The notes under the pieces: model-generated
The model's database searches: none
Told to the model about the DNA's origin: nothing
Seen by the model: the letters and a program-made list of their open reading frames with translations, nothing else
Assembly (NCBI RefSeq): GCF_025094135.1
Contig: NW_026252309.1
Coordinates: 1 to 64,000, forward strand
DNA length: 64,000 bases
DNA from: Mucor mucedo
Taxonomy: Eukaryota; Mucoromycota; Mucoromycetes; Mucorales; Mucoraceae
Direction of reading: 5' to 3'
Position numbers and translations under genes: made by a program
Part shown: piece after piece, positions 1 through 12,295 of the stretch
How positions within the stretch are numbered: the first letter of the stretch is position 1
Layout of the letters: every line of letters starts with the position of its first letter

Positions 1-413
1 ATTACAGTCATTTGATTCTGCCCAAAAAAAAAAAAAAGATAGGTACATTGTCCTAAAGAAGAGAAAGCAATAAGAGAGTATGGGAAACAAGTAGAATATC
101 TCGCCACAAAATTGATTACTTGATACACTGGGAAAAAAAAAAAAAAAGGCCATAGGCATCGTCGTCTATCGTTTTTCATGGGTGATACTCTTTCTCTTTC
201 CTCGTTTGGATGATTTTCTAACAATCCGCCGAATCTATTTAATATATTGCTAAAATATTAGAGTTCTTTATTCATCCGGGCTTATTCTCGGATAATAAAT
301 GGGATAATATGGATTTAATGATGATATGAAAAAAAAAAAGGCATTTCAACAAACACATCCTTGGTCTAATCAGCATGTTGGATTGGTCTACTTGAAACAA
401 GCGTAACGCACAT

Positions 414-447
<34 letters not shown>

Positions 448-1211
448 CAAAGCAAATTATAAACAATACCGAGGTTTGATTGTGTACTTTTTCATGTTAT
501 TATCACTAGGGCCGATGAATAAAAGAAAGCAGTAAATAGTAAAACAAGCACGGTGAAATTACTATTTGGTCGTATAAACGTATCCGTTGAAACTTGAAAA
601 TTGATTATGGATAGAGAATCTTGCCAATATATCACGGGGAAACTAAAGTCGGGTATGGATGATGGATTAAGGTAAGGGAATTAATCAATGGAATAGGTTA
701 TGGATAAAACATGATGTAAGGGATATCATTGATAACCAGTGAGGACTCAATGGATAGGCTTATTCTCACATTGTTTGTTGGATATCATTGTTTTCTAAAT
801 ACATTTTACATTGTTTGTGTACATATTACAATAAACATAATGTTTGATGATCTTTATTGGAATTCAGTCCCTTGTTTTTTTTATTGTTCTGTTGACTAAT
901 CATTGAGGCTGATATGACCTAATATTGGTTAAATTCAAGATATATAACTACGATGAGTGCTCATAATCCACCAGTAGTAGTCTATTTTTATTGTATCTTT
1001 AAAAAGCTTGATATCCCGTCCGCTTTAAATTATAATATATTGAAAACCTTATCCGGCTGCATCACTATTTATGAAATTTAAATAAAGGGTTTATTATGGA
1101 TATCTAAGACAGAGAAGAAGAAGAAGAAAAAAAAAATATTACAGATAATAAAAAAGGAAACGAGAAAGTTATATTACAAGGATAGGTAAAAAAAAACCAT
1201 GTATAGCAGTT
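1..1211. other. Intergenic AT-rich stretch
   Basis: No coding region is supported here. The stretch holds A-runs, a CA microsatellite near 415-446 and AT-rich sequence. The only longer open frames run through the simple repeat or a poly-A tract. It lies downstream of the Sho1 gene and probably includes that gene's 3' untranslated region. Confidence 0.6.
415..446. repeat. (CA)n microsatellite
   Basis: About sixteen uninterrupted CA dinucleotides are visible. Similar CA/TG arrays occur at 5443-5462 (inside an intron) and 7242-7265 (upstream of a gene), so dinucleotide expansion is a general trait of this genome. Confidence 0.9.
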
Positions 1212-2314
1212 TTAGCCAGAGGTCTGTTCAGTTACCTATAGAAGAAATACCCGGAGGTTTAGTTTTACCCGGTAATAAAACTAAAAAAAAAAAAAAAAAA
1301 AAAAACTCATACTTACGTAATTGCTGGGAATCATTCCAACAGCGCCTGTTGATTTCTTGGCCTGCCACCAACTGCCTTTCTTTTCGTGAACATATAATAC
1401 CTCGCCCTTTGAAAATGATAGCTCATTTGGATCTTCCTTATTTGCAACATCTGACCGCGTAAGAAAAAAAAAAAATAACTCGTCCATTAGATTATGTAAT
1501 TTTCTCTCTCTCTTGTTCCCAAACTTACAATTGTGAATGGCTGTTACTGGTATTAAATAGTCAGTATTTGGAGACAGAAAGATGGTGTTTTGAGTAGGAG
1601 GACTCATATACATTGGAACTGAAACCATACGATCATGAGATCCAGATAGATAAGACGATTGTGTAGGAATTGGTGTGGGATAATTGGGACCAGCTGCATC
1701 CATGATTGGGTTATTAATAAAAACCGCACCTCCATTTTCCTTTTGATATGGGTTACCAGAACTATAGACACGACTATGATAACGATTGTTATTCAAATCG
1801 CTGAATGATCGTAGCACCGAAGCTTCGTGTTGTATTCCAAATAAAAATATCCACATAAACTATTGGAGGAGCAGAAATCCATGTTAGATACACGAAAACA
1901 ATAATTTAAAAAAGGTATCTACTTACTTGGGTCAACATGAGTATAATATAGCCAGAAGCAGCTGCTGATAAGGATGGTTTTCCAGCAGAGATATACATGA
2001 GTACCTCACCCGTGGTATAAGGAACACTGATAGCAATCAATGTAAGCACAACGGGATAGTAAATTCGAATCGAGTTTGACCAGAATACTACACATGCCAT
2101 CAAAACCACAAAAAACTCGTAGCTTACCACCCACCAAGACATTGACTGCGTGAATGCAAAGGAAGCGCACAGACCAACAAATGTAACGATCCACCCAGAC
2201 TATAAAAAATATCGTTAGATCAATGCTTTTTTTAGACAGGATTCATTCGAGGGTTATTACAACTCCTAAAGCACAGCTTAATATAGTGAAAGGACTATCC
2301 AGTATATTTGACAT
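1212..2314 (-). CDS. SHO1: Sho1-type transmembrane osmosensor with SH3 domain
   Basis: This is a plasma-membrane osmosensor and scaffold that feeds the HOG MAPK pathway. Five exons join in frame: 2314-2261, 2199-1927, 1859-1529, 1450-1317 and 1235-1212, giving 271 residues. Residues 1 to about 117 contain four hydrophobic segments, the last ending at FMWIFLFG. A polar linker of about 100 residues follows. The C-terminal SH3 domain (from about residue 215) reads AIHNY, then EDPNELSFSKGE, GSWWQAK and IPSNYV, which is the classic Sho1 SH3 pattern. The intron inside the SH3 domain splits the Tyr codon of AIHNY. The last exon encodes only VTEQTSG. In known Sho1 proteins the SH3 domain binds a proline motif in the Pbs2 MAPKK; that partner is not in this window. 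The start is the first ATG giving the short pre-membrane segment. Identification is strong. Confidence 0.9.
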
Positions 2315-2540
2315 GATAAAGCGTAAAAAAAAAAAAAATGTGTATGAAAGAAGACGGTAAAAATGAAAAGGGTGATTATTTATACCGGAACAAAATTAAA
2401 AAGGATCTTTTTTAATGCAGTGCTCTCCTTAGGGTTGTAAATGAAATTGTACAGTAGAAAAAAGATTTATGCCTGACGAAAATATTGAGAGTTTGTCGTT
2501 TGTTAATATTTATTCCCCTTAAATAAGATAGGTTTAACCC

Positions 2541-2572
<32 letters not shown>

Positions 2573-2969
2573 GGCGCACATTCTTTAGTTATGCTTTAGC
2601 CATTTTTTTTTTTTTTACCCAGGCTTAATATATTGTCAATAGTTACTGACACCTGTAATTGTTTCGGTTGCATAAATTCATAATTCTAATATATGCAATC
2701 ACGTACATAAAACCTATTAATTTTCTGTATTTAGCAAATAAAAAGAAGAAAGAACAAGGATTACTGAATATGAAGAATGAGGCAACTTAAAAATTTATTT
2801 TTTTATACGCACGCACACATACGCTTTTATTTTGCAGTTTAAATTAGACCGATCACAACTTAAAAAGCCCACTGCATCACCAACGAATAGAATTTCATTA
2901 TTTTCTCAGTCAGGGTGTCAGAAAGTTAATTATTACTACTAATAGCGAAGCGGTCTAGATCGATATTTT
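2315..2969. other. Intergenic stretch with long T-runs
   Basis: This lies between the Sho1 start and the stop of the aminopeptidase gene, which share orientation. It contains an uninterrupted T-run near 2545-2572 and further T-runs near 2605. No gene or RNA is recognised. It must hold the Sho1 promoter and the aminopeptidase 3' end. Confidence 0.6.
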
Positions 2970-4672
2970 TTATTGAATGGTTCTCATGAGCTCAATCAAG
3001 GCTCTGGTGGGTCTACCACTCATGCCTTTAATATGATGACCCTTGGTGGCATGGCAATCCATGACACCAGCAATATCAATATGAGCCCAGGGAATATCCT
3101 TACCCACAAACTCCTTCAAAAATCCGGCGGCTGCACATGATCCTCCTGAACGACGGAACCCAACGTTGCTCAAATCAGCCACTAAAGATTGCTTCATTTC
3201 ACGAACATAGTCGTCATGAATAGGCATGCGCCAAAATGGATCGGATACGCTCTCGCCTGCTGTTTCCAATTGCTTCCACAGTTTATCGGAATTGGTAAAC
3301 ACACCAGCATACACCTGACCAAGAGCTACATCAATTGCACCAGTTAGAGTAGCAAGATCAATGATATGCTTGGGCTGGAAACGCGAGGAAATGTAATGAA
3401 GAGCATCCGCCTTTTAAGAGTCATTTTTAGCGATTTATAATTTAGATATTGATACGCGTATTTTTTTTTCTTTTTTTTTGCTTACCAAGATCATTCGTCC
3501 TTCTGCATCTGTATTTAAAACTTCAATTGATTTACCATTCATTGCCTTGACCACATCACCAGGCTTGGTAGCATTGCCCGAGGGCATATTCTCACACAAG
3601 GGAATGATGGCAACGATATTGACTGGTAGCTTCATCTTACAGATACCGTATAATGCACCAGCAACTGTAGCAGCACCGCCCATATCTCCCTTCATCAAGG
3701 CCATGTTAGCAGAAGGCTTTAAAGAAATTCCCCCAGAATCAAATGTAATTCCCTTTCCAACTAAACCGTAAGGTTTTTCCTCCTTATTTTCAGCTCCCTT
3801 ATAATGGATTTCCATAAATCTTAATGGCTCTTCACTAGATTCAGATAGTTGAATAATCCCATAAGCGCTAAAAATATTTTAATGAAAAATACTTTTTTTT
3901 TTACCTTCCCTTAGAAACAGACAAGAAGGCATTCATGTTTTGACGTGTGACCCAGTCCTCATCATGCACTTCGATATCCACATTTTCCAATCCTGCCAAC
4001 AAATAAGCCACTTCCTCAGCAAACAATTTGGGTGTCATTAAGTTAGCGGGGGATGTCATGAGCATACGTGCCACGTTTTGGGAAGCACCATAGATCTGTC
4101 CCATCTCCCAATGCTTTTCCACACGGGCCTCGTCCATGCCTGCAGCATAAGGCTCGACCCCATTATCCACCTCTTTTTTATCCTGCTTCAACTTGTCAAA
4201 AGAGAACTGGGCTAATACAGCACCTTCAGCTGCTGCCTGAATATCGACTGAGACGTCTACACCTGTGTATGTAGCTCCTTGCTTTTGGAGTGTTTGAATG
4301 CCGATAGCCGTCTTTTTTTTTTAAATGAGTCAAAGTAGGATAATGATCAATTATAAAAAAAAAACTTACGGCTGAGCGCACACTTTCTCTTTCTTTCGTC
4401 TTGCTCTGATGCTTCTTTTCACCAAGCGAGACAACAGCCAGTTGTTTTACGCCACCCATGTCATAAAATACACGCACGTCGCCCTGTTTTTTAAAGCGAC
4501 TCAGGGCTAATTGATTTTGAATGAGGTTACGGGTCTCATGCGAGACATGGGTTGTTAATTGCGTGGGTTCAGTATAGGCACCAATCACAAGACTGTCAAA
4601 GCCTTTGGTGTTTGAGAAGAATCGTCTTCCCCTTGTTGGTAAAGTGGTGGTGCGTTTCAATAAATGGAACAT
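2970..4672 (-). CDS. M17 leucine aminopeptidase
   Basis: A metallo-aminopeptidase that removes N-terminal residues from peptides. Four or five exons read in order (start near 4672; exon cores near 4226-4372, 3904-4313, 3486-3868, 2970-3412) and give about 510 residues. The N-terminus is basic and hydroxylated with few acids (FHLLKRTTTLPTRGRRFFS), which suggests a mitochondrial presequence. The catalytic half has the M17 hallmarks: the lysine and metal ligands in GKGITFDSGG, MKGDMGGAA, and the family signature NTDAEGRMIL. The C-terminal segment has GGSCAAAGFL and HIDIAGV. An intron cuts just after the NTDAEGRMIL signature. All metal-binding and catalytic residues appear present, so it should be active. 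Localisation is inferred from the N-terminus only; a cytosolic form is possible. Confidence 0.92.
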
Positions 4673-4970
4673 ATGGTTTTTTTTGGGCTAAAAAAAAGGG
4701 GGACGACATTAGATCATATGAATCCCCGCATTTTTTTAAACAGGCATTTTTTTTTTTTTTATATGAGCGCTGCGGATGAAAGTAAAAGGCTATTCATAGA
4801 CATGGAGAAGCTATGTATAGCCTTCAAAAGACCTTTATTCTAAATAATTACGCTGACACCAGGTGATGTATTTCTTGTTTTTTTTTACACCTTGAAGATC
4901 TATTAATAAAACTGTCTTTATTACCAAAAAAAAAAAAAAAAAAAAAAAGGGAGGGGGGGGGATATAAATA

Positions 4971-7120
4971 CTAATTATCTTTGGCACTAAAGATGATACT
5001 TCCTCTACTACTAGAGCTCAAAGAACGATGTCTACTTCCACTTTGGGATCTGCCTCTCTTCCAAGCCTTTTCTAATCTTCCCATCTCCTTTTGGGTATCA
5101 GGACTGGGTGGATGGGTAGCGTCTGTCAGGTGCCAATCGGTACCAGCAAAATTGCTTACGACGCCATGCACGCCTTCCTCCAGTTTCATGAGTTCGGCAA
5201 CAAAGCCAATGTTTGGAGAAATGTTGGGTCTTGCTTTGACAATATGACGGTAAGCTCGTTTAAGGGTCCAATGTTCTGATAGTACCAAATAAGCTAATAT
5301 AGCCGCTGCAGATCTTGATTTACCTGCCTTACAGTGTACATAAATAGGTTCATGATGTTTCTTTGCATCATCTATAAATACATTTTTTTTTAACAATCAA
5401 TTGTCCCTCCTCCCCCCCCCCTCTCCCCTTTTTTTATATAGATGTGTGTGTGTGTGTGTGTGTATGTGCATGAAAAGAAGTGAGAAGAGTAAAAGGAAAA
5501 TAGATATTTACCAATAACTTGTACAGCTTTTCTAAGGGTTTCCTCTACATTTTGCATTTCTACAGTATCTCTGGCATCTATCTTTACATATTTAAAGGTT
5601 TCTTTCAAACTGGGAACATCATCATCACACTCTTCTGCCATGTTGAGGATCCGTTTGATCGATTTTGACTTTAGCCCACCCAGTTGATCTGGCGTGGCTA
5701 TTTCAGGACCCAAGTACAAGAAATGGGGAATGATTTCGGATATGACAAAATCAAATTCACCATCCACTTTGGGTGTATGATTGGCAGTCAACATAGTGGA
5801 GGCTGTGGGGAACTGCTCTAATGGTGTGTGGAAAACATCGGGCGAGGTGGTGGTTGCAGGTGTGCTTGGTGAAAACAAGCAAGGCTTTTCATTTATACTG
5901 GATATCCTTCTCTGAGGAGGAGTGGTATTTACATTGGCCATAGCAGAAGGATGCTTGGATCGGAGTGTGGTGGTGTCGAGACTGAATAAACTAGCTCTTC
6001 TTTGTACATTGATTTGATTGTTTTTGTTGGATAGGGTGGTTGCACTGCGAGAGATCATAGGAGTAGGTTTGAATAAAGGTATAGGTAATGGAGGTGAATG
6101 ATTAAAATGGACAATATAGCGTCCATTGAAATCCCACTTTTCAAAGGCATAGTAACCATGCTTTAACCAATTGACGTTGGAAGCTACATTCAAGTTCTTT
6201 GCAATCACAGCCATTAGTGTCCAAACTGCTGTAGTTGTATCTTCATTCATCATATGATCATCATAGACAATAAATTTAGCTCCCTCGGGTAAGTTTTGAA
6301 TATTGTTATCTTCTATATTAAATTTGCTCATCCAACGGTTGTAGTAGTCAGTGCCTTCAGGCGTGGTGATGAAGCTGGACAGGTTGAAATTAGAAACAAC
6401 ACCTCGCTTGTATCTTTTGATCAGTAAACTGGGCACATTGACATTGATCGAGTGTCGGATACGTGATTTTTCATAATTCTCTAATGACCGCATATCAATC
6501 ATTAATGGTTCTACCGTTAAAGATTGCTCTAGGATATCACCCAGCTCGGATGCCTCGATATACTTGGTCTCATGGATCGTCTTTGCTAGTGCTCCTCCAT
6601 TGATGCTATTATTATTTCCATGCGGATTACTTTGTTGGGGATGAATCATTGTACTCAGTGTGGCTGATAATCTTTTACCGACCCTTCCTTTATTTGCTCT
6701 TGGTGAAGGTGGAGATGGTGCCATCGTGGGCGAATTGGACTTGATTGGACTTGACTCATCTCGCTTGAAGGTAAGTAAGGGTGGTTCACTTGTGTCTAGA
6801 TTCAAAGATGGCGGCTGCTGCTGTATGTGTTGCTGTTGCTGGTATTCATTCAGTGCTGAAACAAAATTACTGTAATTGAGTCCGTTCGAATCTCGTCGAC
6901 GAGTCTCGTTCGCTTCTTGAATAGGTCGATAATGACCAAGACTCCCAGAAGAGCGTTTACGTAACGAAGGGCTTGTTGTTGTAGTAGTAGAGCCATTATT
7001 TAGTCTAGAGGACCGTGAAGATTTTGGCACACGCTCTCTCTCATTAATGTTATTTGAACGAAGAGCAGCCGCTAGTTTATCAATAATGCTGACATTATCC
7101 TGACTTTCTGTAGGCATCAT
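4971..7120 (-). CDS. Rhodanese-like plus dual-specificity phosphatase (MAPK-phosphatase type)
   Basis: Two exons (7120-5512 and 5371-4971) join to 669 residues. The first ~180 residues are Ser/Thr/Asn/Gln-rich and disordered. A rhodanese-like fold follows (about 185-330), containing LMIDMRSLENYEKSRI and FIVYDDHMMNEDTT. The loop where an active rhodanese has its cysteine contains none, as in the non-catalytic docking domain of MAPK phosphatases. The dual-specificity phosphatase domain starts near residue 450 (PHFLYLGPEIATPDQL) and carries the signature HCKAGKSRSA with Cys and Arg intact, so catalysis should be retained. A Ser/Arg-rich tail ends the protein. The expected role is dephosphorylation of a MAP kinase; which one cannot be told. 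The single intron falls just before the catalytic loop and contains a TG microsatellite. Confidence 0.85.
5443..5462. repeat. (TG)n microsatellite in an intron
   Basis: Ten TG units lie within the only intron of the phosphatase gene, next to C- and T-rich runs. Confidence 0.85.
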
Positions 7121-8692
7121 TTGTTCTCTCTTTTTTTTTTTTTAATTCTTTTTCTGCAAACAAAAAAAGAAAAGAAAAAAAAAAGGGAAAAATAATAATA
7201 TCCCATTCTTTAAATAATCCACGCGGGTATTGCGGGCTTGTCACACACACACACACACACACACATACACACATAAACACACACCAACATACACACACAC
7301 CGCCCCGGAGGATCAAAAAGCAGGAGTCACGAGTTGGAACTCTCTCAAAAAGTCCTGCATTTTCTGTTTACGTCAAGCTTTGTGTAAATCCAGTCCTTAA
7401 TTTCATTTTAAAAAATCTGCTTATCCTAACACACACTCTTTCTAAATTACATTACATTCCATACGTCATTTTTTTTTTTTTTTTTCCTGCAAGCGTTCTA
7501 TAATGATAAAAAAAAAAAAGAGCGGGGAAAAGGTTTTTTTTTTGAAGTCCCGTTTTTTGGGAGTGGAAATTCCAAGACGGGATTTAACCAGTTGGAAAAT
7601 TATTTACAGATGCAATCAGGTACACACACAAACTCTCTCTCTAATAATAGCTTCATTTTATCTGCGCAAAAAAAAATTAAGGTTTTACCAATCCCCCTCA
7701 CCCTCTCTAAGGTGAAGCATATACTACAGAAGAAGAAAAAAAACAGATGGCAGACATGTTTCCCTTCTACAAAGTTGTACTTATCAAGCTAATCTCATCA
7801 TATACAAAAAAAGAAAAATCATCTGTAGCCTAAATGGTTAGGAGAGAAAACAAGTTCCTAACAAAAAATCCTCAATTTTAGTAGGGATGATCTATCCTAA
7901 GATGGAGACATCAACCCAATTCCGAGGAGGATTTACACTAGAATTGTTTATACCGGAGAGACATTGGGTGATATGAATCTACCTCCTACAATTAGGCTTT
8001 TATTAAAATAAACTACACTTAAAGATCGCCCCGAGAAAGAACAAAAAAAAAAAAAAAAAAAAAAAAAAGGAAGCCTTGGGTTACGGTTCTTAAGCTGTAG
8101 AAAATACGGTATTCCCCATTGGTAAATTTTTTTGACAGTTAAATCTCGTTATTAAACAAATGTGATACAACGCAGCCACTCAGCCAATAACTCTGCATAA
8201 TCTTTTTTTTTACAAAGATGAGGCATCTGAACACACACTAAAAAAAGGATGTTTTAAAGAAGACTAGTGATATTTGGCGATCAAGACTCTTTGATAATGA
8301 AAAAAAAAAAAAAAAAGCTTAAATGTCTGGAAAAGAATAAAGAAAACGTCGGTGAAAGGTTAGAAGGGGGAAAGAACTAATTCAACCTCAGAATTATTTA
8401 TTATTTTCAATCTCGGGTGTGAAACGTTGGGGGGTAGGAGGAATCTAAACTCTTTTGCAAATGGAGGGTAAAAGACTGTCTGCATGTATAAAAAGTGTAT
8501 AGTATTTTTTATTTTTTATTTTTATTACATATGAGTATTGGGTCATGTAAGGAGAGGTTGTATGAAGAAAGAGTTAATTTTCTTTTTTGTGAGTGTAATT
8601 TTTTTTTTTTTTTCTTTTTTTTAAAAAAAAAAAACATAAAAAGCATATAAAATAGATCGCGTTGTGCCCTTGATAAACATATAAAAAAAACC
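7121..8692. other. Intergenic stretch with microsatellite and A-runs
   Basis: About 1.6 kb between the phosphatase start and the stop of the next minus-strand gene. It holds a CA array at 7242-7265, pyrimidine-rich DNA, and A-runs near 8041-8068 and 8301-8317. The segment 7830-8030 looks less repetitive and was examined for RNA genes, but no tRNA, snRNA or snoRNA could be supported. No coding potential is convincing. Confidence 0.5.
7242..7265. repeat. (CA)n microsatellite upstream of the phosphatase gene
   Basis: Twelve CA units, followed by interrupted CA-rich sequence to about 7300. It lies about 120 bp upstream of the phosphatase start codon, in the likely promoter or 5' leader. Confidence 0.85.
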
Positions 8693-9292
8693 TTATCCCT
8701 TTTTATTTTCAGCAAGTTGTTCTCGTAACTCGTTTATTTTTAAAGTCTGTTTCTCCACTAGACTCATTAACTGCTCGGTTCTTAATTGGTACTGACTTAA
8801 CAATTGTTTTGTATGTTGTAACTCATTAGCTAGATTTTGAACGTAATCTTCATCGACACTTGATTGCGTTGTACTTGTACTTCTTTCTGTTGGCCGTGTC
8901 TATTTTTAAAAAAGATATAAAAAAATCAGTTAAACATACACATAAAAAAACTGATGACATGATGTGTAACAACCTACACTTGTTGGTATTTGATAATTTG
9001 GAGCTGAAGTGTTGGTATAATCCGGTTGTGGAGTCTCGTAAAAGAAATCTATTGATTGGTATTGTCCTGTGTTCATCATGGGTTGGGTCTCCATAGCGTT
9101 GTATGGAGCCATGACATACTGAGTCTGTTGTTGTTGATGTTGTTGTTGTTGTTGTGGTGGTGGATATCCTTGTACATGGTATTGAGGTTCCTGTGGTTGG
9201 AATAGCAGGTTCGAGGAACTGGACGGTGTGGGTATAACACTTTGAGTGGATGTATAGTAGGGTACTTCGGCAGTAGTAACATGTTGATCCAT
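8693..9292 (-). CDS. Small Q-rich protein with C-terminal coiled coil, function unknown
   Basis: I do not recognise this protein. Exon 1 (9292 to about 8978) encodes 105 residues rich in Gln, Pro, Ser, Tyr and Thr with a polyglutamine segment (residues about 46-57, interrupted by one His). After a GTAGGT donor and a TAG acceptor, exon 2 joins in phase 0 and encodes 68 residues. The last ~50 are strongly heptad-like (LANELQHTKQLLSQ, LMSLVEKQTLKINELREQL). Total length is 173 residues. The exon join is supported by frame agreement and by a continuous Ser/Thr-rich linker across the junction. The composition (disordered Q-rich head, coiled-coil tail) resembles small scaffold or transcription-associated proteins, but no catalytic motif or DNA-binding basic region is visible. 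Confidence 0.65.
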
Positions 9293-9534
9293 ATTTAAAA
9301 ATTATATTTTTTTTTTATTTTTTATTTTTCTCGTATACAGTAATAAAAAAGTAATAATAAATGAAACAAAGAAGAAAGGAAACCGGGAACTGGTAACTTA
9401 TTTAATACATGTACAAGCCAAAGTTACACGAGATGATACGCGCGCGCCACTTTGACTACAAGAAACAAGAGAAGAAATAAAAAAAAAAAATGTGATAGAA
9501 TGTTAAGCCAAAAGGGCCTGATTATAAATAGATT

Positions 9535-10798
9535 TTAGCGATATAAAGTTCTTTGTGGCAGTCGAGAGGTTAAACGTCCATCGTTGCCTGTTTCCAAAGC
9601 ACAAGCTTTTTTTTTTTGTTTTTTTAATATTTTTTTGTTTCTAAAAATACTTTTTTTTTTTTTTTTTTTTTTTTTTGTCGTATGTACTTTACCTTGCATG
9701 TCTTCAGTATTATATCGTCTTGTGCTTGTAGGCGAATGATATTTATTTCCGACGCTACGATTTGATAAAGATTCACGGTGTACATGTATACGGCTGCGCA
9801 AGTCCGGAGTCTCTTGTTGTGATGTTGATGATGAACTAATAAAACGAGTGCGACCTTCCATTTTAGGACTTTCTCCAATAATCAAGGCACTCTTTCGACG
9901 CTCCCGGATGGACGCCAGCAATTGTTTGGCTGAATCCGCCGCTGACATCGTCTTATCAGGCCTCTATAAGGGGGATTTTTTTTTTTTTAATTTTAGTATA
10001 CAGAAAAATTTGGCTAGATCAAACTGAACATTGTAACTTTACCCTTGCGGATACCCTGGAGCTGACAGTTTCTTGCGGTTCTCCTTGGAAATAACGATTG
10101 TTTGGCACAGAATAACGATGATTTATCATAGGTGAGGAGTAATGTCCCGAAGGGACAGTGGCATAGTTTTGTGAATCATTGTGTTTGGTAGTTGTGTTAT
10201 AGTGGTGCAGTAATTGTGACACTCGATTAGTGATAATTGGCTCCTCTTCATAAGGTTCCTCAGAAGAGGAAGAGGAATTGGTTTCCGATCTCCTTCGATC
10301 GTTTCTAGGGGTACTTTTGTAATTACTAAAGCCACCGCCTTGCTTTCTTAACATGCGTGGTGCTGGCTGCTCTTCTGTTATAGGTGAGTAGTGTAAGTAC
10401 AAGGTATAATTCACACAGACTTCTTTCTTACCTGGTTCTAGTTCAGGCACAAAAGCTCTGACGTAACTTGGTTTTAACTGACGCTTCTCCAGCACTGGAG
10501 GTGGTGCAGGCGTAGGCGCAGGCATAGATACAGGCACAGGCACAGGCACAGATATTGGCATAGGCATAGACATAGACATTGGAATCGATACTGTATCCCT
10601 CCTAGTGTAATAAGTGGCCACTGGCTTTTCTCGGGTTGGAATAGCTCTTTTGGGTGTTTGTTTATAGAGATGATCATCTCTTGTAATAAATTTTGGTTCT
10701 GTAATTTTGTTTGGGGATCGTTGTTTATTTGGTCGATTGTTGTTGTAATCAGATTTGGTAATCGTGCGTGGATTTAGACTTGGACCTGTTGTCGCTGC

Positions 10799-10832
<34 letters not shown>

Positions 10833-11960
10833 GCTGCTGCTGTCAAGGGAGATTTTTTCTTGGGTTGTAACAAGTCATCCTTTTTTCCAAAGGTGTTGCG
10901 GTAATTGCAGATCTCTTGTATCTTGCTAACATAGATGTATGTATAAATTAAATAAATGAAAAAATGATAAACGTGGGGTAATATAAATATAAACCTACCT
11001 TGCATTGTTGATTATAGTAGTTCTACTTACAGGACGGGATGGCATACCGTTCATTATAGAATTTGTATCAAGTGTCTCTTCAGAGAGATGGTCCACCGAT
11101 ACATCTTTATCTCCTGTGAACTAGAGTTTTAGCTGAAGGGCATTCCGGAGTATAGCACTAATATTACCATTCTTAATTTTCTTAAATAAGCTGAGACTTT
11201 CAGTCCTTGAAGTGTTATTCGAACGATTAATTCGACTTAAACGGGCTGATAGGCTTTCAAGTGTTTCGTTAGAAATGCGTCTGGTGGACGACGGATTTCT
11301 ACTATTAGTAACTACAAAAAAAAAAAAAAAAAAGTTACAAAGAGTTTTTTATTGTTATGTAATTTTCAGCGTTTCGTAGTTTGCAATGTTTACCATTCTC
11401 GTTCTTTTTACTCAACAGTTTGATAATATCTGTTCTTGCAGGATAAGTATGATGATGCATTCGGCTTTCCGAATGAGAAGAAAAACTATCCATGAAAGAA
11501 TCGGTTTCAAGCACCTCATTTGAAACAGGATCCACTGATACATCTTTATCACCTAGAAATGTACATGTATTATTATGATTGTTCTAAATAAGGATAATCC
11601 CACATTGCCAGCCAACCCCTTCCCTTTTCCCCCATTGTTATATTTATATATATATATATATATTTTACCATTGTTGATTTTCTTAAACAACATGACACTC
11701 TCTGTCCTTGATGCAGGTCGAGGAAACCTTGTTCGCACAAAGTTACGAGAAAATAAATCATCCTCTTCTTCATCACAGACTGAAGGTGTGGGTGTCACTA
11801 AATCACGATGAAATAATTCCAAATCATCATCATTTATACTTTGGAGCGATATCCGATATTGATTGGCTGGGTAGCTTTGAACTCCCGATGACATGGAACT
11901 ATAACGCTCTCGACTTAAGTCGATAACAGAGACAGTGTCATTAAAACTATGTACAGACAT
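9535..11960 (-). CDS. Low-complexity protein with duplicated exons, function unknown
   Basis: Seven exons join in frame: 11960-11669, 11552-11394, 11311-11168, 11113-10999, 10925-10043, 9963-9693 and 9587-9535, giving 638 residues. No known domain is recognised. The first four exons carry variants of one unit of roughly 45-50 residues. It opens with a GDKDVSVD-type head (exons 2 and 4) and closes with a module of the form SRTES..LFKKI.NG (exons 1 and 3, weaker in 2 and 4). Exons 2 (159 nt) and 3 (144 nt) are symmetric phase 1-1, as expected from exon duplication. Exon 5 holds poly-Thr, alternating Pro-Met/Pro-Val dipeptides and a charged Ser/Glu tract. The C-terminal part has a basic helix (SAKQLLASIRERRKSA). 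The protein looks disordered with many possible phosphosites; a scaffold or cell-polarity role is only a guess. Confidence 0.7.
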
Positions 11961-12295
11961 TTCTCTGTGTTATGATGTAAATTAAAATTAGTAGAGAAAA
12001 AAGTAAATGAAAAGGACAAAATCTTTTAGGTTCTGATAAAGAGAAAAAAAGGCAGTCGTCAGCCCAGTACTTTTTATGCAGCTTTGTTTAGTTGTACAAC
12101 CATCCTTTTGCCTCCCTTTTTTTTTTTTTAGTTGATAAACTGGATTTGTCAATTGAGCAGAAGGTCAGGTTACTTGATCCGCACATTATGTCAAGTATAT
12201 ATAAAATTCAAGGGTTTTTTGCTTATTACAAACAACTTTTTTCTCCTGTTTACACAAAATTCTCCTTTTCTTGCAATGTTTATTAAAATTATTTT
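11961..12295. other. Short intergenic gap
   Basis: This separates the start of the exon-repeat gene from the stop of the TPR gene. It contains a T-run near 12118-12130. Open frames here are short and AT-biased; nothing else is seen. Confidence 0.6.

Noticed and set aside
7830..8030. Possible tRNA or small RNA gene in the 7-8.7 kb gap
   Set aside because: A tRNA-like start (TAGCCTAAATGGTTAGGAG) was seen, but no matching anticodon arm, T-loop or acceptor stem could be paired.
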